Source: an uncultured Marinococcus sp. (lineage in GTDB: Bacteria > Bacillota > Bacilli > Bacillales > Marinococcaceae). From it: a stretch of 58,462 nt of DNA. The stretch lies in NCBI RefSeq assembly GCF_947493875.1, contig NZ_CANLSU010000009.1, positions 1-58,462 of the forward strand, read 5' to 3'. Of this stretch, positions 19,303-30,988 are shown piece after piece (the first letter of the stretch is position 1; every line of letters starts with the position of its first letter). The notes beneath the pieces are model-generated. The model did not search any database, was not told the DNA's origin, and saw only the letters and a list, made by a program, of their open reading frames with translations. The position numbers and the translations under genes were made by a program.

Positions 19303-20142
19303 TTATTTTTTCTTACGGCGACGGCCCCGTACGATATATTTATTGGAATCTTTATTACGTTTTCTTGTTTTATAGCCAACTGCAGGCTGACCCCAAGGGG
19401 ATACAGGTGCAACGCGTCCGATTGGCGCACGGCCTTCACCACCACCGTGTGGGTGATCGCTAGGGTTCATTGCGGAACCACGAACGTGTGGACGTTTGTT
19501 TAACCAACGGGAACGTCCGGCTTTACCGATGTTCACCAGTTCATGCTCTACGTTTCCAACCTGTCCGACAGTTGCACGGCAGGAAGCGAGGATCAGGCGG
19601 GTTTCACCGGAACGAAGACGCACGAGTACGTACTTGCCTTCTTTACCGAGAACCTGGGCTTCTGCGCCAGCAGAACGAACGAGTTGTCCGCCGCGGCCCG
19701 GCTTTAATTCGATGTTATGAATAACAGTACCTACCGGAATATCACGAAGGTCCAATGCATTACCAAGCTTGATATCTGCACTCGAACCAGCCATGATTTC
19801 CTGACCGATTTTCAACCCTTTTGGAGCAAGGATGTACCGTTTTTCGCCATCAACGTAGTTGATAAGCGCGATGTTTGCTGAACGGTTTGGGTCGTACTCG
19901 ATCTCAGCAACTTTACCTGGTACGTCATTTTTATTACGTTTGAAGTCAATAACACGGTATTGACGTTTATGACCGCCGCCCTGGTGACGACTTGTCATAC
20001 GACCTTGATTATTACGACCGCCTTTTTTGTGAAGCGGTTCAAGCAGCGAACGTTCTGGTGTTTCTGAAGTGACTTCGCTGTGCTTGTTTACCGACATGTG
20101 ACGGCGGCCGTTTGTGGTCGGTTTATACTTTTGGATAGCCAT
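19303..20142 (-). CDS. rplB: 50S ribosomal protein L2
   Basis: A 279-residue L2, needed for subunit association and peptidyl transferase assembly. The start is [17 protein letters not shown], and the catalytic-centre loop is [18 protein letters not shown] with the conserved histidine. I choose ATG 20142 because GGAGG stands 9 nt upstream; the in-frame ATG at 20148 is only 3 nt from that site. Confidence 0.98.
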   Translation of the reverse strand: MAIQKYKPTTNGRRHMSVNKHSEVTSETPERSLLEPLHKKGGRNNQGRMTSRHQGGGHKRQYRVIDFKRNKNDVPGKVAEIEYDPNRSANIALINYVDGEKRYILAPKGLKIGQEIMAGSSADIKLGNALDLRDIPVGTVIHNIELKPGRGGQLVRSAGAEAQVLGKEGKYVLVRLRSGETRLILASCRATVGQVGNVEHELVNIGKAGRSRWLNKRPHVRGSAMNPSDHPHGGGEGRAPIGRVAPVSPWGQPAVGYKTRKRNKDSNKYIVRGRRRKKK

Positions 20143-20174
20143 GCTCATTACCCTCCTTCGTATCTATTTGTTAA

Positions 20175-20462
20175 TTAAGCACCTTCGAAGAATTCAATAT
20201 CTTCGCTATCTGCTGTAAGCGTCACGATCGCTTTTTTACGGTTGGGCTTGTACCCTTCATGACGGCCAAAACGACGGAATTTACCCTTTTTGTTCATTGT
20301 ATTTACTTTTTCTACCTGAACATCAAAGATTTCTTCAACCGCGTTTTTGATTTGGAATTTATTAGCTTTCACGTCTACTTCAAACGTGTATTTCTTTTCA
20401 TCCATCAAGTCAGCGGAGCGTTCTGTAATAACGGGTTTTTTAATCAAGTCACGTGCTTCCAT
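20175..20462 (-). CDS. rplW: 50S ribosomal protein L23
   Basis: A 95-residue L23 at the tunnel exit, the docking site for trigger factor and SRP. It begins [19 protein letters not shown], and [21 protein letters not shown] follows in the middle. Its ATG overlaps the rplD stop codon by 1 nt. Confidence 0.98.
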   Translation of the reverse strand: MEARDLIKKPVITERSADLMDEKKYTFEVDVKANKFQIKNAVEEIFDVQVEKVNTMNKKGKFRRFGRHEGYKPNRKKAIVTLTADSEDIEFFEGA

Positions 20463-21085
20463 TATGCGAACACCTCCTCTACTTTCTTCACGGCGTCCTG
20501 TGTCATGACCAATTTGTCATGTTTAACAACGTCCAGGACGTTCACACTGCTTGCCGTAAGGAATGTTACGTTAGGAAGATTGCGTGCGGACAAACCGACA
20601 GTTTCGTCGTCGTTGCCAGTAACAATCAGTACCTTCGTATCAATAGAAAGAGAAGAAAGTACTTTAACCATCTCTTTCGTTTTTGGAGCATCAAACTTCA
20701 GCTCATCAAGCACGACAAGGTCATTTTCCTGTGCTTTGCTTGCAAGTGCTGATTTGATCGCCAGACGGCGAACTTTTTTCGGAAGCTTGTAGCCGTAAGA
20801 TCTTGGCGTCGGACCGAACACGATACCACCTTTCACCCATTGCGGGGAGCGGATGGAACCTTGACGGGCCCGGCCTGTGCCTTTTTGGCGCCATGGCTTA
20901 CGTCCGCCGCCGCGGCGTTCGGAACGGTTTTTTACTTTGTGCGTTCCTTGTCGTAATGATGCTTGCTGCATAATTACTGCGTCATACAAAACGTGCTCAT
21001 TTGGTTCAATACCGAAAACAGTGTCTGCTAATTCGATATCTCCTACGCGGGAACCGGTTTGGTTTAGTAAATCTACTGTTGGCAT
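20462..21085 (-). CDS. rplD: 50S ribosomal protein L4
   Basis: A 207-residue L4 with a tunnel-lining extended loop, seen here as the basic [20 protein letters not shown] stretch and [11 protein letters not shown]. The globular part has [16 protein letters not shown]. In E. coli L4 represses the S10 operon; whether it does so here is unknown. Confidence 0.98.
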   Translation of the reverse strand: MPTVDLLNQTGSRVGDIELADTVFGIEPNEHVLYDAVIMQQASLRQGTHKVKNRSERRGGGRKPWRQKGTGRARQGSIRSPQWVKGGIVFGPTPRSYGYKLPKKVRRLAIKSALASKAQENDLVVLDELKFDAPKTKEMVKVLSSLSIDTKVLIVTGNDDETVGLSARNLPNVTFLTASSVNVLDVVKHDKLVMTQDAVKKVEEVFA

Positions 21086-21103
21086 CTTGCGCCCTCCTTT
21101 CTA

Positions 21104-21745
21104 TTATGCTTTTTCAGTGTTTGCTTTCACAGCGTTCTGTACTGTTACATAGCTGCGTTTCGCACCAGGAACGTTGCCTTTAACTAAAAGCACGTTACGC
21201 TCGGTATCTACTTTAACAATCTCCAGGTTCTGTACTGTAACGGTGTTGTTACCCATACGTCCAGGGAGCTTTTTACCTTTCAATACGTGGTTAGGGTCGA
21301 TAACACCCATCGCACCAGGGGCACGGTGGAAACGGGAGCCGTGCGTCATTGGTCCGCGGGATTGGTTATGGCGCTTGATCGCACCCTGGAACCCTTTCCC
21401 TTTGGATTTTCCAGTGACGTCTACGATATCTCCTTCTGCAAATGTTGCTACACTGACCTCTTGACCAACCTCGTAATCCTCTGGGTTTGTCCCGCGGATT
21501 TCTCTAACGAAGCGCTTGGGGGTCGTGTTTGCTTTCTCAGCATGTCCTTTTTCCGGTTTGATTACGCGTGCTTCTTTTTTGTCGTGGAAACCTAGCTGAA
21601 TAGCTTCGTATCCATCGGACTCAGTAGTTTTCTTTTGAAGCACAACGTTTGGTTCTGCTTCAATGACCGTAACTGGAAGCAGTTCGCCGTTTTCTTTAAA
21701 CAGTTGCGTCATGCCGAGTTTTTTACCCAAGATTCCTTTGGCCAT
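21104..21745 (-). CDS. rplC: 50S ribosomal protein L3
   Basis: A 213-residue L3, an assembly initiator whose loop reaches the peptidyl transferase centre. It starts [19 protein letters not shown]. The central loop [20 protein letters not shown] and [11 protein letters not shown] are conserved. It follows rpsJ by 43 bp. Confidence 0.98.
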   Translation of the reverse strand: MAKGILGKKLGMTQLFKENGELLPVTVIEAEPNVVLQKKTTESDGYEAIQLGFHDKKEARVIKPEKGHAEKANTTPKRFVREIRGTNPEDYEVGQEVSVATFAEGDIVDVTGKSKGKGFQGAIKRHNQSRGPMTHGSRFHRAPGAMGVIDPNHVLKGKKLPGRMGNNTVTVQNLEIVKVDTERNVLLVKGNVPGAKRSYVTVQNAVKANTEKA

Positions 21746-21788
21746 GAGTCACACCTCCTAATAAATTTTGATTTTCATATATTTGTTA

Positions 21789-22100
21789 TTATAATTTGAT
21801 TTCGATGTCTACACCCGACGGTAAATCTAAACGCATAAGCGAATCTACCGTTTGCGGCGTTGGCGTTAAAATGTCGATTAAACGTTTATGTGTACGCATT
21901 TCAAATTGCTCACGAGCATCTTTAAATTTGTGCGTAGCACGAAGAATTGTATAAACAGATTTCTCTGTTGGCAATGGAATCGGTCCAGAAACACCTGCAC
22001 CAGAACGTTTTGCCGTGTCTACAATCTTTTCAGCGGATTGATCCAACACTCTGTGATCATACGCTTTTAAACGAATACGAATTTTTTCATTAGCTGCCAT
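21789..22100 (-). CDS. rpsJ: 30S ribosomal protein S10
   Basis: A 103-residue S10, also the NusE partner of NusB in antitermination. The sequence [20 protein letters not shown] through [16 protein letters not shown] is nearly identical to B. subtilis. ATG 22100 is preceded by GAAGGAGGG; the longer in-frame reading to 22262 is the leader, not protein. It is the first gene of the S10-spc-alpha cluster. Confidence 0.98.
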   Translation of the reverse strand: MAANEKIRIRLKAYDHRVLDQSAEKIVDTAKRSGAGVSGPIPLPTEKSVYTILRATHKFKDAREQFEMRTHKRLIDILTPTPQTVDSLMRLDLPSGVDIEIKL

Positions 22101-22258
22101 TAAAAGCCCTCCTTCTCGTCCGATTTTACAGACATACTCCGCGAAAATTTCCTCACACCTGGTCATGGCAATGGACCCGGGTGTGTCAGCAACCTTCCGC
22201 ATCATCGCCTGACCGTGGGTGGATATAGAAGTATTTCTATGTCTCCCATGGTCACACT
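22101..22258 (-). other. Leader of the S10 operon with a long hairpin
   Basis: About 158 nt of 5' UTR precede rpsJ. The most stable element is a nested hairpin at 22154-22185: outer CACACC/GGTGTG, inner GGTC/GACC. A second, TAGAA-atac-TTCTA, is near 22227-22240 within a GACC...GGTC pair. No intrinsic terminator is seen. A regulatory role is likely by analogy with other S10 leaders but is not shown. Confidence 0.5.
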
Positions 22259-22264
22259 TCATCT

Positions 22265-22293
22265 ATTATAGTGATCGTTCGCCTTTTACGCAA
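22265..22293 (-). promoter_or_regulatory. Promoter of the S10-spc-alpha cluster
   Basis: Minus strand: -35 TTGCGT (22288-22293), 17-bp spacer, perfect -10 TATAAT (22265-22270). Between it and the tuf terminator lies only AT-rich sequence. Confidence 0.75.
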
Positions 22294-22373
22294 GGGTTTT
22301 TTCGAAAAAATCTCGATATATCTCACCCTTTTTCTCATTTAATTGTAAAAGCCTTTATTAATATGGAAGAAAC

Positions 22374-22406
22374 AAAAAAACCTCTAATGCTTTTCAGCAT
22401 TAGAGG
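22374..22406 (-). terminator. Terminator of the str operon after tuf
   Basis: Perfect 10-bp stem CCTCTAATGC / GCATTAGAGG with a 6-nt loop and seven T on the minus strand, 15 bp after the tuf stop codon. Confidence 0.92.
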
Positions 22407-22421
22407 AGAATAACCGGATGA

Positions 22422-23612
<1,191 letters not shown>

Positions 23613-23652
23613 TATAATTGTCCTCCCTTTATTTCAGGTAATTAATGTTGTA

Positions 23653-23675
23653 TAGCAGCCAGGCGGGCGCTGCTA
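23653..23675. repeat. Hairpin in the tuf leader
   Basis: Inverted repeat TAGCAGC / GCTGCTA, a 7-bp stem with a 9-nt loop, in the fusA-tuf gap about 40 nt before the tuf start. No U-tract follows. Confidence 0.5.
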
Positions 23676-23701
23676 CCAGTAAACGCCCTACCTTAGCTTA
23701 C

Positions 23702-23730
23702 AATAAATCGGTCATGCATACAATCATCAA
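23702..23730 (-). promoter_or_regulatory. Possible tuf promoter
   Basis: Minus strand: -35 TTGATG (23725-23730), 17-bp spacer, -10 TTTATT (23702-23707). B. subtilis also has a separate tufA promoter here, but this match is moderate. Confidence 0.35.
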
Positions 23731-23742
23731 GCCGCCGGATTT

Positions 23743-25821
23743 TTACTGTCCTGTTGCCTGCTTGATAACATCTTCAGAAACACTTTTTGGCACTTCTTCG
23801 TAATGATCGAAGAACATGGAATACGTTCCGCGGCCCTGCGTGTTCGAACGAAGGGTCGTGGCGTAGCCAAACATCTCAGCAAGCGGTACGAACGACCGGA
23901 TAACCTGAGAGTTGCCCCGTGCTTCCATACCGTCTACACGGCCACGACGGGATGTTACATCACCCATGACGTCGCCCATGTATTCTTCTGGAACCACGAT
24001 ATCTACTTTCATTAACGGTTCAAGCAGTACCGGCTTACATTTTTGCTTTGCTTCACGCAGAGCCATGGAAGCAGCAACTTTAAATGCCATCTCGTTAGAG
24101 TCGACATCGTGATAGGAACCGTCAAAAAGAGTAGCTTTTACGTCGATTACTGGATAACCGGCAAGCATGCCGCTTTGAAGGGATTCTTCAATGCCGGACT
24201 GCACGGAAGGTACATATTCACGAGGTACCACACCGCCGACGATTTTATTTACAAATTCAAAGCCGGCGCCTTCTTCGTTTGGCTCAAATTTCACCCAAAC
24301 GTGCCCGTACTGACCGCGTCCACCGGACTGACGTACGAATTTACCTTCGCAGTTAGCTTCCTGGCGGATAGTTTCACGATAGGATACCTGAGGGGCACCT
24401 ACAGTTGCTTCTACTTTGAATTCCCGTTTCAAACGGTCAACGATGATATCAAGGTGAAGCTCACCCATACCTTTGATGATCGTTTGTCCGGTTTCTTCGT
24501 CTGTTTCTGTCTGGAAGGTTGGATCCTCTTCTGCAAGCTTTCCGAGAGCGATACTCATTTTGTCATGGTCCGCTTTCGATTTTGGCTCTACAGAAAGGGA
24601 AATAACCGGTTCAGGGAAGTCCATCGATTCAAGCACGATGTTGTCTTTTTCTGCCACAAGGGTGTCACCGGTACTCGTATCTTTCAAACCGACACCCGCT
24701 GCAATATCACCGGCATACACCGTTGAAATTTCTTCACGGGAGTTTGCGTGCATTTGAAGAATACGGCCTACACGTTCACGCTTGTCCTTGGTGGAGTTTT
24801 TGACATACGACCCGGAAGTAAGTGTACCAGAGTACACCCGGAAGAAAGTAAGTTTACCAACGTAAGGGTCTGTGGCCACTTTAAAGGCCAGTGCAGAGAA
24901 CTTCCCGCTGTCGTCTGCCGGACGCTCTTCCTCTTCTTCCGAATCCGGATATTTCCCTTTAATAGGAGGAACATCCAACGGAGATGGAAGATAGTCGAGC
25001 ACAGCATCGATCATAAGCTGAACACCTTTGTTTTTAAAGGCAGAACCACAGAGTACTGGATAAAACTCAACGTTCAGCGTTCCTTTACGGATTGCCAGCT
25101 TGAGCTCTTCATTTGTGATTTCTTCCTCTTCAAGGTATTTCATCATAAGATCTTCATCAAGCTCTGATACAGCTTCTACCAGCTTCTGACGGTATTCCTG
25201 CGCCTGCGCCTGATATTCTTCCGGAATTTCACGCGCTTCCGCGCGGGTTCCGAGATCATCCAGGTAGTAGTAAGCCTGCATTTCGATAAGATCGATAATT
25301 CCTTCAAAGTCATCTTCAGCACCGATCGGAAGCTGAATTGCCTGAGCATTCGCTCCGAGACGATCTGTCAGTGTGCTTAAGGAATAAATAAAATCCGCTC
25401 CTACCTTGTCCATCTTGTTAACAAAAACAATACGTGGAACATGATAGGTAGTTGCCTGGCGCCATACAGTTTCTGTCTGTGGCTCCACGCCGGACTGCGC
25501 ATCCAATACAGCAACAGCTCCGTCAAGCACACGCAGGGAACGCTCTACCTCTACGGTAAAGTCTACGTGTCCTGGAGTGTCGATAATATTGATACGGTGG
25601 TTTTTCCACTGGGCTGTTGTCGCAGCAGAGGTGATAGTAATACCACGCTCTTGTTCCTGTGACATCCAGTCCATTTGAGAAGCACCTTCATGGGTTTCAC
25701 CAATTTTATGGATACGACCCGTGTAATAAAGGATACGCTCTGTTGCTGTTGTTTTCCCAGCATCAATGTGAGCCATGATTCCGATATTACGGGTTTTTTC
25801 CAAGGAGAATTCACGTGCCAT
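23743..25821 (-). CDS. fusA: Elongation factor G
   Basis: A 692-residue translocase GTPase. The P-loop is AHIDAGKT (17-24), with DTPGHVDF and NKMDKVGAD following. Domains II-V continue to the C terminus, including [10 protein letters not shown] and [12 protein letters not shown]. Its length equals that of B. subtilis. The start ATG 25821 ([14 protein letters not shown]) is preceded by GGAAGGAG; an in-frame extension of seven residues is not used. It follows rpsG by 51 bp. Confidence 0.99.
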   Translation of the reverse strand: MAREFSLEKTRNIGIMAHIDAGKTTATERILYYTGRIHKIGETHEGASQMDWMSQEQERGITITSAATTAQWKNHRINIIDTPGHVDFTVEVERSLRVLDGAVAVLDAQSGVEPQTETVWRQATTYHVPRIVFVNKMDKVGADFIYSLSTLTDRLGANAQAIQLPIGAEDDFEGIIDLIEMQAYYYLDDLGTRAEAREIPEEYQAQAQEYRQKLVEAVSELDEDLMMKYLEEEEITNEELKLAIRKGTLNVEFYPVLCGSAFKNKGVQLMIDAVLDYLPSPLDVPPIKGKYPDSEEEEERPADDSGKFSALAFKVATDPYVGKLTFFRVYSGTLTSGSYVKNSTKDKRERVGRILQMHANSREEISTVYAGDIAAGVGLKDTSTGDTLVAEKDNIVLESMDFPEPVISLSVEPKSKADHDKMSIALGKLAEEDPTFQTETDEETGQTIIKGMGELHLDIIVDRLKREFKVEATVGAPQVSYRETIRQEANCEGKFVRQSGGRGQYGHVWVKFEPNEEGAGFEFVNKIVGGVVPREYVPSVQSGIEESLQSGMLAGYPVIDVKATLFDGSYHDVDSNEMAFKVAASMALREAKQKCKPVLLEPLMKVDIVVPEEYMGDVMGDVTSRRGRVDGMEARGNSQVIRSFVPLAEMFGYATTLRSNTQGRGTYSMFFDHYEEVPKSVSEDVIKQATGQ

Positions 25822-25872
25822 GGACTTTCTTTCTCCTTCCATTCATCAAAGTAGTATTTTCCGCGGTAGTGC

Positions 25873-26343
25873 TTACCAGCGGTAGTGAGCAAACGCTTTG
25901 TTTGCTTCAGCCATACGATGAGTATCTTCGCGACGCTTAACAGCAGATCCTGTGTTATTGGAAGCATCAAGAATTTCATTTGCAAGACGCTCCTCCATGG
26001 TTTTTTCTCCACGAAGACGGGCGTAGCTTACGATCCAACGAAGCGCCAGGGTCGTACGACGATCTGGTTTAACTTCGATTGGTACTTGATAGTTAGCTCC
26101 CCCTACACGGCGGGCTTTTACTTCCAGTACAGGCATAACGTTCTTCATAGCCTGATCGAAAACTTCCATCGGCTCTTGACCGGAACGCTCCTGCACGAGG
26201 TTAAATGCTCTGTATAGGATATTTTGCGCTTTTCCTTTTTTGCCATCATTCATTACACGGTTGATCATGCGCGTAACAAGCTTGGAGTTATAAATAGGAT
26301 CAGGCAGAACATCACGGCGTGGTGCTGGTCCTTTACGAGACAT
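25873..26343 (-). CDS. rpsG: 30S ribosomal protein S7
   Basis: A 156-residue S7, a primary assembler of the head, near the E site. It opens [20 protein letters not shown] and includes [11 protein letters not shown] and [20 protein letters not shown] at the end. It lies between rpsL and fusA. Confidence 0.98.
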   Translation of the reverse strand: MSRKGPAPRRDVLPDPIYNSKLVTRMINRVMNDGKKGKAQNILYRAFNLVQERSGQEPMEVFDQAMKNVMPVLEVKARRVGGANYQVPIEVKPDRRTTLALRWIVSYARLRGEKTMEERLANEILDASNNTGSAVKRREDTHRMAEANKAFAHYRW

Positions 26344-26382
26344 AAATCCTCCTCCTTTCTTTATATTATGAATTAGCTGTTA

Positions 26383-26802
26383 TTATTTCTTTTTCTTCCC
26401 GCGTTTAGTTCCGTATTTAGAACGGCTTTGCATGCGGTTTTGTACACCGGCAGTATCAAGGGCGCCACGAACAACGTGATAACGCACACCAGGAAGGTCC
26501 TTAACACGGCCTCCACGGATCAATACTACACTGTGCTCCTGGAGATTGTGGCCAATACCGGGAATGTATGCTGTAACCTCGATTTGGTTGGTAAGGCGCA
26601 CACGGGCATACTTACGAAGAGCCGAGTTTGGTTTCTTCGGAGTAAGTGTTCCTACACGAGTACATACACCACGTTTTTGAGGAGCATTTTGATCTGTTGG
26701 GACTTTACGCAAGCTATTGTAACCTCGGTTCAATGCCGGAGAGTCAGTCTTTTTAGTCTTCATCTGACGGCCTTTACGAACCAGCTGATTAATAGTTGGC
26801 AT
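26383..26802 (-). CDS. rpsL: 30S ribosomal protein S12
   Basis: A 139-residue S12 of the decoding centre. It starts [20 protein letters not shown]. The decoding loops [15 protein letters not shown] and [16 protein letters not shown] have wild-type lysines, so no streptomycin-resistance change is visible. It heads rpsL-rpsG-fusA-tuf. No clear promoter was found in the 117 bp to the L7Ae-like gene. Confidence 0.98.
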   Translation of the reverse strand: MPTINQLVRKGRQMKTKKTDSPALNRGYNSLRKVPTDQNAPQKRGVCTRVGTLTPKKPNSALRKYARVRLTNQIEVTAYIPGIGHNLQEHSVVLIRGGRVKDLPGVRYHVVRGALDTAGVQNRMQSRSKYGTKRGKKKK

Positions 26803-26838
26803 AGTTGTTTTCCTCCTTTCCGACTAAGTTATTTCAAG

Positions 26839-26917
26839 ACCACCGTTCCAGGTGGTTCATTGATAAGCAAAATGAAAGTTTTTGCCGATGAGATCCGAAA
26901 CCCCACCAGCAAAAACT
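26839..26917 (-). other. Two hairpins between the L7Ae-like gene and rpsL
   Basis: Hairpin 1 (26877-26917): AGTTTTTGC / GCAAAAACT, 9-bp stem with a 23-nt loop. Hairpin 2 (26839-26856): ACCACC-tggaac-GGTGGT. There is no terminal U-tract for either. They occupy most of the gap and may form an rpsL leader or read-through control element. Confidence 0.5.
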
Positions 26918-26919
26918 CG

Positions 26920-27171
26920 TTATTGCTTTTTTAAAGCGATCGTAGCCGCTCCTACATCAATTCCGCAAGCTTTTCCAAGTTTTTTCATTGAATCGACAAA
27001 CTGGATGGAAACACTGCTTTCATTTGCTGCTTTAAGAATACGCTGCTGAATTTCTGCAGCGGCATCTTCTGCCACAATGATTTCGGAAGCTGTGCCATGT
27101 TCAATCGCTTTAAGCGTTTGTTTAGTTCCAATCAAAACTTCGTCAGCCTGTGTTACTTTTTCATAAGACAT
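26920..27171 (-). CDS. L7Ae-like RNA-binding protein (YbxF type)
   Basis: An 83-residue L7Ae/L30e/S12e/Gadd45-fold protein. Its B. subtilis counterparts YbxF and YlxQ bind kink-turn RNA. The conserved GTKQTLKAIEHG and the C-terminal KKLGKACGIDVGAATIALKK place it there. I start it at ATG 27171, the second of two adjacent ATGs, 7 nt from GGAGG. It lies between rpoC and rpsL, as in B. subtilis. Confidence 0.92.
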   Translation of the reverse strand: MSYEKVTQADEVLIGTKQTLKAIEHGTASEIIVAEDAAAEIQQRILKAANESSVSIQFVDSMKKLGKACGIDVGAATIALKKQ

Positions 27172-27248
27172 CATTCATCCTCCAAAGCACAGGAGCTTAA
27201 CGCACCTTAGATAGCATATCACCGCGTTTTTGCGATGTCAACACTATT

Positions 27249-30200
27249 TCATTCCGACGAATACACTTCTTCGCCCGATTCCTGCATTTCCTCCACAGCT
27301 TCTTCCGGGAGAACCTGTTCAAGGCTGCGGTAACGCTGCATGCCCGTACCGGCCGGAACCAGCTTCCCGATAATAACGTTCTCTTTCAGGCCTAACAGCT
27401 CGTCGCGCTTGCCGCGAATCGCTGCGTCCGTAAGAATTCTTGTCGTTTCCTGGAACGAAGCGGCTGAAAGGAAGGAATCCGTTTCAAGCGATGCTTTCGT
27501 GATACCAAGAATGACCGGCTGTCCGACGGCTGGCTGATGGTGTTTTTGAAGTGCTTCACGATTTGCTTTTTCAAACGCGTGCACTTCCACCAGACTGCCA
27601 GGAAGAGCGTCTGTATTACCGGAATCAGTGATCCGGATTTTACGGAACATTTGGCGGACCATTACTTCAATGTGCTTGTCGCCAATTTCAACGCCCTGCA
27701 TGCTGTATACCTTCTGAACTTCCTTCAGAAGATACTGCTGTACCTGGTCAAGTCCGGTAACTTTCAGCAGTTCTTTCGGATCGATGGAACCTTCAGTAAG
27801 AGCCTGGCCGACTTCCACCTGGTCTCCTACACTTACACGGAGGCGGGCACCGTACGGAGTTGTATAAGAGCGGCTTTCAAGCGCACCCTGCACCGTAACT
27901 TCTTTTTTATCCGTCAGATCCTTCACATCGACAATTTCGCCGGAGAGTTCAGAAATGACAGCCTGCCCTTTCGGATTACGGGCTTCAACAAGCTCCTGGA
28001 TACGGGGAAGACCCTGGGTAATGTCATCCCCGGCTACGCCGCCTGTGTGGAACGTACGCATAGTAAGCTGGGTACCCGGCTCACCGATCGACTGTGCAGC
28101 GATGATTCCTACTGCTTCGCCCACTTCAACGTCGGCTCCAGTGGCAAGGTTACGGCCGTAGCATTTTTTGCAGACGCCGTGATGTGTATCACACGTAAAG
28201 ACAGAGCGGATAACAACTTTTTCAACGCCGGCTTCTTCAATAATGCGGGCCGAATCTTCATTCAGAAGCTCGCCTTTTTGAGCCAGTACTTCGTTTGTTT
28301 CAGGATGACGCACTGTTTCAAAGGCTACACGGCCGATCAGGCGATCCTGAAGCTTTTCAATGATTTCGTTGCCTTCACGGAGCGTTGCCACTGAAAGGCC
28401 GCGGTCAGTGCCGCAGTCGTCTTCACGGATGATAACGTCCTGGGCCACATCCACAAGACGACGGGTCAGGTAACCCGAGTCGGCAGTTTTAAGCGCTGTG
28501 TCTGCCAGACCTTTACGCGCACCGTGCGTGGAAATAAAGTACTCAAGCACTGTAAGTCCTTCACGGAAGCTCGATTTAATAGGAAGCTCGATGATTCGTC
28601 CGGATGGATTGGCCATCAGTCCGCGCATACCTGCAAGCTGCGTGAAGTTCGAGGCGTTACCACGGGCACCGGAGTCACTCATCATGAAAATAGGGTTGCG
28701 AATATCAAGCGTGCCCATGAGTTTGTCCTGGATGATGTCTTTGGCACTGCCCCAGATGCTGATGATTTTATCGTAGCGTTCTTCTTCGGTAATTAAACCG
28801 CGCCGGAACTGCTTCATTACCTTCGAGACCTGCTCTTCGGAGTCCGAGAGTACGTCCTGCTTGTCCGGCAGCACCACAATATCGGAAATACCAACCGTAA
28901 TTCCTGCTTTTGTGGAGTAATGGAAGCCAAGATCCTTCATACGGTCAAGCATTTTCGACGTTTCAATGATCTGGAAGTTTTTAAACACCGCTGCAATGAT
29001 GTCACCCAGAAAGCCTTTTTTAAATGGCTGAATGAGTTCGCGGTTTTTTAATTCTTCTTTTACATCTGTCGTGCTCGGTACTACATATTTTTCCGGGAGC
29101 TCCTGCTCAAGGTTTAATGCTGTCGGCTCGTTCACGTAAGGGAACGACGTCGGCAGTATTTCATTGAAAATGAGCTTTCCTGGTGTCGTTAAGACGAGCT
29201 TGCTCATCTCTTCTTCACTGAAGTTCGTTTTATTTAACGCACGCACAGGCATAGCAATACGGGTGTGCAGATGCACATAGCCGTTTTGATAAGCAGTGAG
29301 CACTTCTTTTATATCGTTAAAAGTAGAGCCTTCACCCATCGCGTTTTCACGCTCAAGGGTCAGATAATAGTTTCCAAGCACCATGTCCTGGGATGGTGTA
29401 ACAACCGGCTTACCATCCTTAGGGTTCAGGATGTTCTGCGCTGCAAGCATAAGCACGCGGGCTTCTGCCTGTGCTTCTGCTGAAAGCGGTACGTGTACGG
29501 CCATCTGGTCCCCGTCAAAATCGGCGTTATACGCTGTACATACGAGCGGGTGAAGCTTGATGGCACGCCCTTCGACCAGCGTTGGTTCGAACGCCTGAAT
29601 ACCAAGGCGGTGAAGTGTCGGAGCACGGTTCAAAAGAACCGGGTGTTCACGGATGACGTCTTCTAACACGTCCCAGACTTCCGGATGCACGCGTTCCACT
29701 TTCCGTTTAGCGCTCTTAATGTTGTGTGCCAGGCTCCGGTTTACGAGCTCTTTCATTACAAACGGCTTGAACAGTTCAAGTGCCATTTCTTTAGGAAGTC
29801 CGCACTGATACATTTTCAGGCTCGGCCCGACCACGATAACGGAACGACCGGAATAGTCGACACGTTTACCGAGAAGGTTCTGACGAAAACGCCCCTGCTT
29901 CCCTTTCAGCATGTGAGAAAGAGATTTCAGCGGACGGTTGCCGGGACCGGTAACCGGACGGCCGCGGCGCCCGTTGTCGATCAAGGCGTCGACAGCTTCC
30001 TGGAGCATACGCTTTTCGTTCTGCACAATGATGCTTGGTGCTCCCAGATCAAGAAGACGTTTCAAACGATTGTTCCGGTTGATAACACGGCGGTACAGAT
30101 CGTTCAGGTCAGATGTTGCAAACCGGCCGCCGTCAAGCTGAACCATCGGACGGATTTCCGGAGGAACAACCGGGAGCACATCGAGAATCATCCATGCTGG

Positions 30201-30866
30201 ATGGTTGCCGGAGTGACGGAATGCTTCAAGCACTTCCAGACGCTTGATCGCACGGGTGCGGCGCTGACCTTGTGCTGTTTCGAGTTCGCCTTTTAAGCCG
30301 TGTACTTCTTTTTCAAGATCAATATCCTGGAGAAGCTTACGGATGGCTTCTGCACCCATTTGAGCAGAGAAGGTTTTGCCGTACTTATCGTAATACGCAC
30401 GGTATTCTCTTTCGGAAAGCAGCTGCTTGTATTCAAGCGGTGTGTCCCCTGGCTCCGTTACTGTATAGGAAGCAAAATAAATAACTTCTTCGAGCGAACG
30501 CGGGGACATATCAAGAACAAGTCCCATACGGCTCGGAATACCTTTAAAGTACCAAATGTGAGATACCGGAGCTGCAAGTTCAATGTGGCCCATGCGTTCC
30601 CGGCGCACCTTCGAACGGGTAACTTCTACTCCGCATCTGTCACAGACTACGCCTTTATAGCGAATACGCTTGTATTTACCGCAGTGGCATTCCCAGTCCT
30701 TGGTCGGACCAAAAATACGCTCACAGAACAGCCCGTCTTTTTCCGGTTTTAACGTCCGGTAGTTGATCGTTTCTGGCTTTTTCACTTCGCCGTGTGTCCA
30801 GGAACGAATTTTTTCCGGAGAGGCAAGTCCAATTTTCATATATTCAAAGTTATTGACGTCTATCAA
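27249..30866 (-). CDS. rpoC: RNA polymerase beta' subunit
   Basis: A 1205-residue catalytic subunit. The start region [20 protein letters not shown] aligns with B. subtilis. The first zinc site is [20 protein letters not shown], the catalytic motif NADFDGDQ is present, and the second zinc cluster is built from DCGTDRG and [11 protein letters not shown]. The trigger-loop region is intact ([19 protein letters not shown]). I choose TTG at 30866 because AGGGAGGT stands 7 nt upstream and the family starts there; ATG 30902 would add 12 residues without a site. It follows rpoB by 122 bp. Confidence 0.98.
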   Translation of the reverse strand: MIDVNNFEYMKIGLASPEKIRSWTHGEVKKPETINYRTLKPEKDGLFCERIFGPTKDWECHCGKYKRIRYKGVVCDRCGVEVTRSKVRRERMGHIELAAPVSHIWYFKGIPSRMGLVLDMSPRSLEEVIYFASYTVTEPGDTPLEYKQLLSEREYRAYYDKYGKTFSAQMGAEAIRKLLQDIDLEKEVHGLKGELETAQGQRRTRAIKRLEVLEAFRHSGNHPAWMILDVLPVVPPEIRPMVQLDGGRFATSDLNDLYRRVINRNNRLKRLLDLGAPSIIVQNEKRMLQEAVDALIDNGRRGRPVTGPGNRPLKSLSHMLKGKQGRFRQNLLGKRVDYSGRSVIVVGPSLKMYQCGLPKEMALELFKPFVMKELVNRSLAHNIKSAKRKVERVHPEVWDVLEDVIREHPVLLNRAPTLHRLGIQAFEPTLVEGRAIKLHPLVCTAYNADFDGDQMAVHVPLSAEAQAEARVLMLAAQNILNPKDGKPVVTPSQDMVLGNYYLTLERENAMGEGSTFNDIKEVLTAYQNGYVHLHTRIAMPVRALNKTNFSEEEMSKLVLTTPGKLIFNEILPTSFPYVNEPTALNLEQELPEKYVVPSTTDVKEELKNRELIQPFKKGFLGDIIAAVFKNFQIIETSKMLDRMKDLGFHYSTKAGITVGISDIVVLPDKQDVLSDSEEQVSKVMKQFRRGLITEEERYDKIISIWGSAKDIIQDKLMGTLDIRNPIFMMSDSGARGNASNFTQLAGMRGLMANPSGRIIELPIKSSFREGLTVLEYFISTHGARKGLADTALKTADSGYLTRRLVDVAQDVIIREDDCGTDRGLSVATLREGNEIIEKLQDRLIGRVAFETVRHPETNEVLAQKGELLNEDSARIIEEAGVEKVVIRSVFTCDTHHGVCKKCYGRNLATGADVEVGEAVGIIAAQSIGEPGTQLTMRTFHTGGVAGDDITQGLPRIQELVEARNPKGQAVISELSGEIVDVKDLTDKKEVTVQGALESRSYTTPYGARLRVSVGDQVEVGQALTEGSIDPKELLKVTGLDQVQQYLLKEVQKVYSMQGVEIGDKHIEVMVRQMFRKIRITDSGNTDALPGSLVEVHAFEKANREALQKHHQPAVGQPVILGITKASLETDSFLSAASFQETTRILTDAAIRGKRDELLGLKENVIIGKLVPAGTGMQRYRSLEQVLPEEAVEEMQESGEEVYSSE

Positions 30867-30988
30867 GAGGTCGACCTCCCTTTCAATCTTTAAAGGTGGC
30901 ATGGCTGAAAGAGGGACAAGAGGTGCCTACAAAAAGCTGAAAAGCTTTTAATTAGACACCCCGTGTTCTCCGTTTTACCGATGAGACC

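Noticed and set aside
27537-28394. 285-codon plus-strand frame antisense to rpoC
   Set aside because: It is a shadow of highly biased rpoC codons.
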